A stretch of 64,000 nucleotides of DNA from Skermanella rosea. GTDB lineage: Bacteria; Pseudomonadota; Alphaproteobacteria; Azospirillales; Azospirillaceae. Under the pieces are notes generated by a model that was given only the letters and a program-made list of their open reading frames with translations, did no database searches and had not been told where the DNA came from. The translations under genes were made by a program, and so were the position numbers. The stretch covers positions 5,573,471-5,637,470 of the forward strand of contig NZ_CP086111.1 of NCBI RefSeq assembly GCF_016806835.2, written 5' to 3'. Every line of letters begins with the position of its first letter. Within the stretch, counting starts at the first letter, position 1. Shown piece by piece: positions 63,704-64,000 of the stretch.

Positions 63704-63842
63704 TTACGAGGCATGGGGCAGCTGGACGGCGAATCCGAGCAGGGCATCGAGATGCAACGCCGGTGTGGTGGCTGCGGTTCCAGCGGAACATGAGTTCCTG
63801 GAGATAGCGCTCCCGGCACGCCTTGCGGAAGCTGTGGAAGAC
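63704..63842 (-). pseudogene. Transposase C-terminal remnant
   Basis: On the minus strand one frame reads FRKACRERYLQELMFRWNRSHHTG and, after a one-base shift, ALHLDALLGFAVQLPHAS followed by a stop. The pattern YLQE-x-x-FRWNR-x-x-H...LDALLG is typical of IS1595-like transposase C-termini. No inverted repeats are visible, so the element is decayed. Confidence 0.45.
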
Positions 63843-64000
63843 GCCAGTCCCTCAGCACTTGAGTTCGCGAAGAAGCTGTAAATTCACGGCAGCAGGTGTA
63901 CCGGGGGTTTATGGGACGCCACCGCGACGATACCGGGATCCAGGTTCGGCGGAACCGGCAGAGGCTCCTCCGGGTCGGGCTCGGGAATGGGTTGTTCGGG

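Overview
The window is a GC-rich alphaproteobacterial segment, most likely from the Rhodospirillales (Azospirillum/Skermanella type). That placement is an inference from GC-rich coding style, clade-I Tat-type NosZ, a CcoG/FixG-type protein, an A-B fused Mrp antiporter, and the nirI-nirX//nirS arrangement also known from Paracoccus. It carries almost the whole pathway from nitrite to N2: cytochrome cd1 nitrite reductase with heme d1 synthesis, cytochrome-c-dependent NO reductase, and N2O reductase with maturation genes. No nitrate reductase genes are present.

Layout. 0-3.6 kb: small housekeeping genes (bfd-like ferredoxin, a broken DASS transporter, rnk, a MIP18/DUF59 Fe-S factor) and a first Crp/Fnr regulator with an FNR-like recognition helix. 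3.8-11.3 kb: a sensor kinase/response regulator pair, divergent from two transcription units (PepSY protein + DnrO-like helical protein; DUF2271 protein + PepSY/flavodoxin/FAD-reductase fusion + ApbE), followed by a tandem-repeat diheme protein. The two units are preceded by near-identical 31-bp operator copies and are separated by a good intrinsic terminator. I regard this as the least described system in the window: a predicted two-component-controlled, ApbE-flavinylated periplasmic electron-transfer chain.

11.3-37 kb: nnrS, norCBQD, DUF4142, nirE, cbiX, nirX-nirI (minus), nirS-C-F-DL-G-H-J-N (plus), a second Crp/Fnr regulator lacking the FNR recognition glutamate, ccoG, an SDR, and DUF6522-norE-norF. 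37-47.4 kb: pentapeptide-repeat protein, a YbaL/Kef-type antiporter, a small XRE protein, a six-gene Mrp antiporter operon and a PtsN-like protein. 47.4-50.2 kb: a poor accessory stretch with an IS21 istB remnant, a DUF2231 protein and a Cys-rich small protein downstream of a perfect FNR box. 50.2-62.5 kb: diheme cytochrome c peroxidase, DUF4142, nosX-L-Y-F-D-Z-R (minus), a ferritin-like protein and a class I cytochrome c. The last 1.5 kb holds decayed fragments (ArsR-rhodanese, transposase tail).

How it fits together. Dyad sites of FNR/NNR type sit where a Crp/Fnr activator would be expected upstream of nnrS, nirS/nirI and nosR. Other sites lie before norC, between the SDR gene and DUF6522-norEF, and upstream of the Cys-rich protein. 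The sites fall into two sequence classes and the window has two Crp/Fnr regulators with different recognition helices. Three ApbE-type flavin transferases (9.8, 20.6 and 52 kb) each lie beside a candidate FMN acceptor (DUF2271, NirI, NosR). No tRNA, rRNA or CRISPR array was seen.
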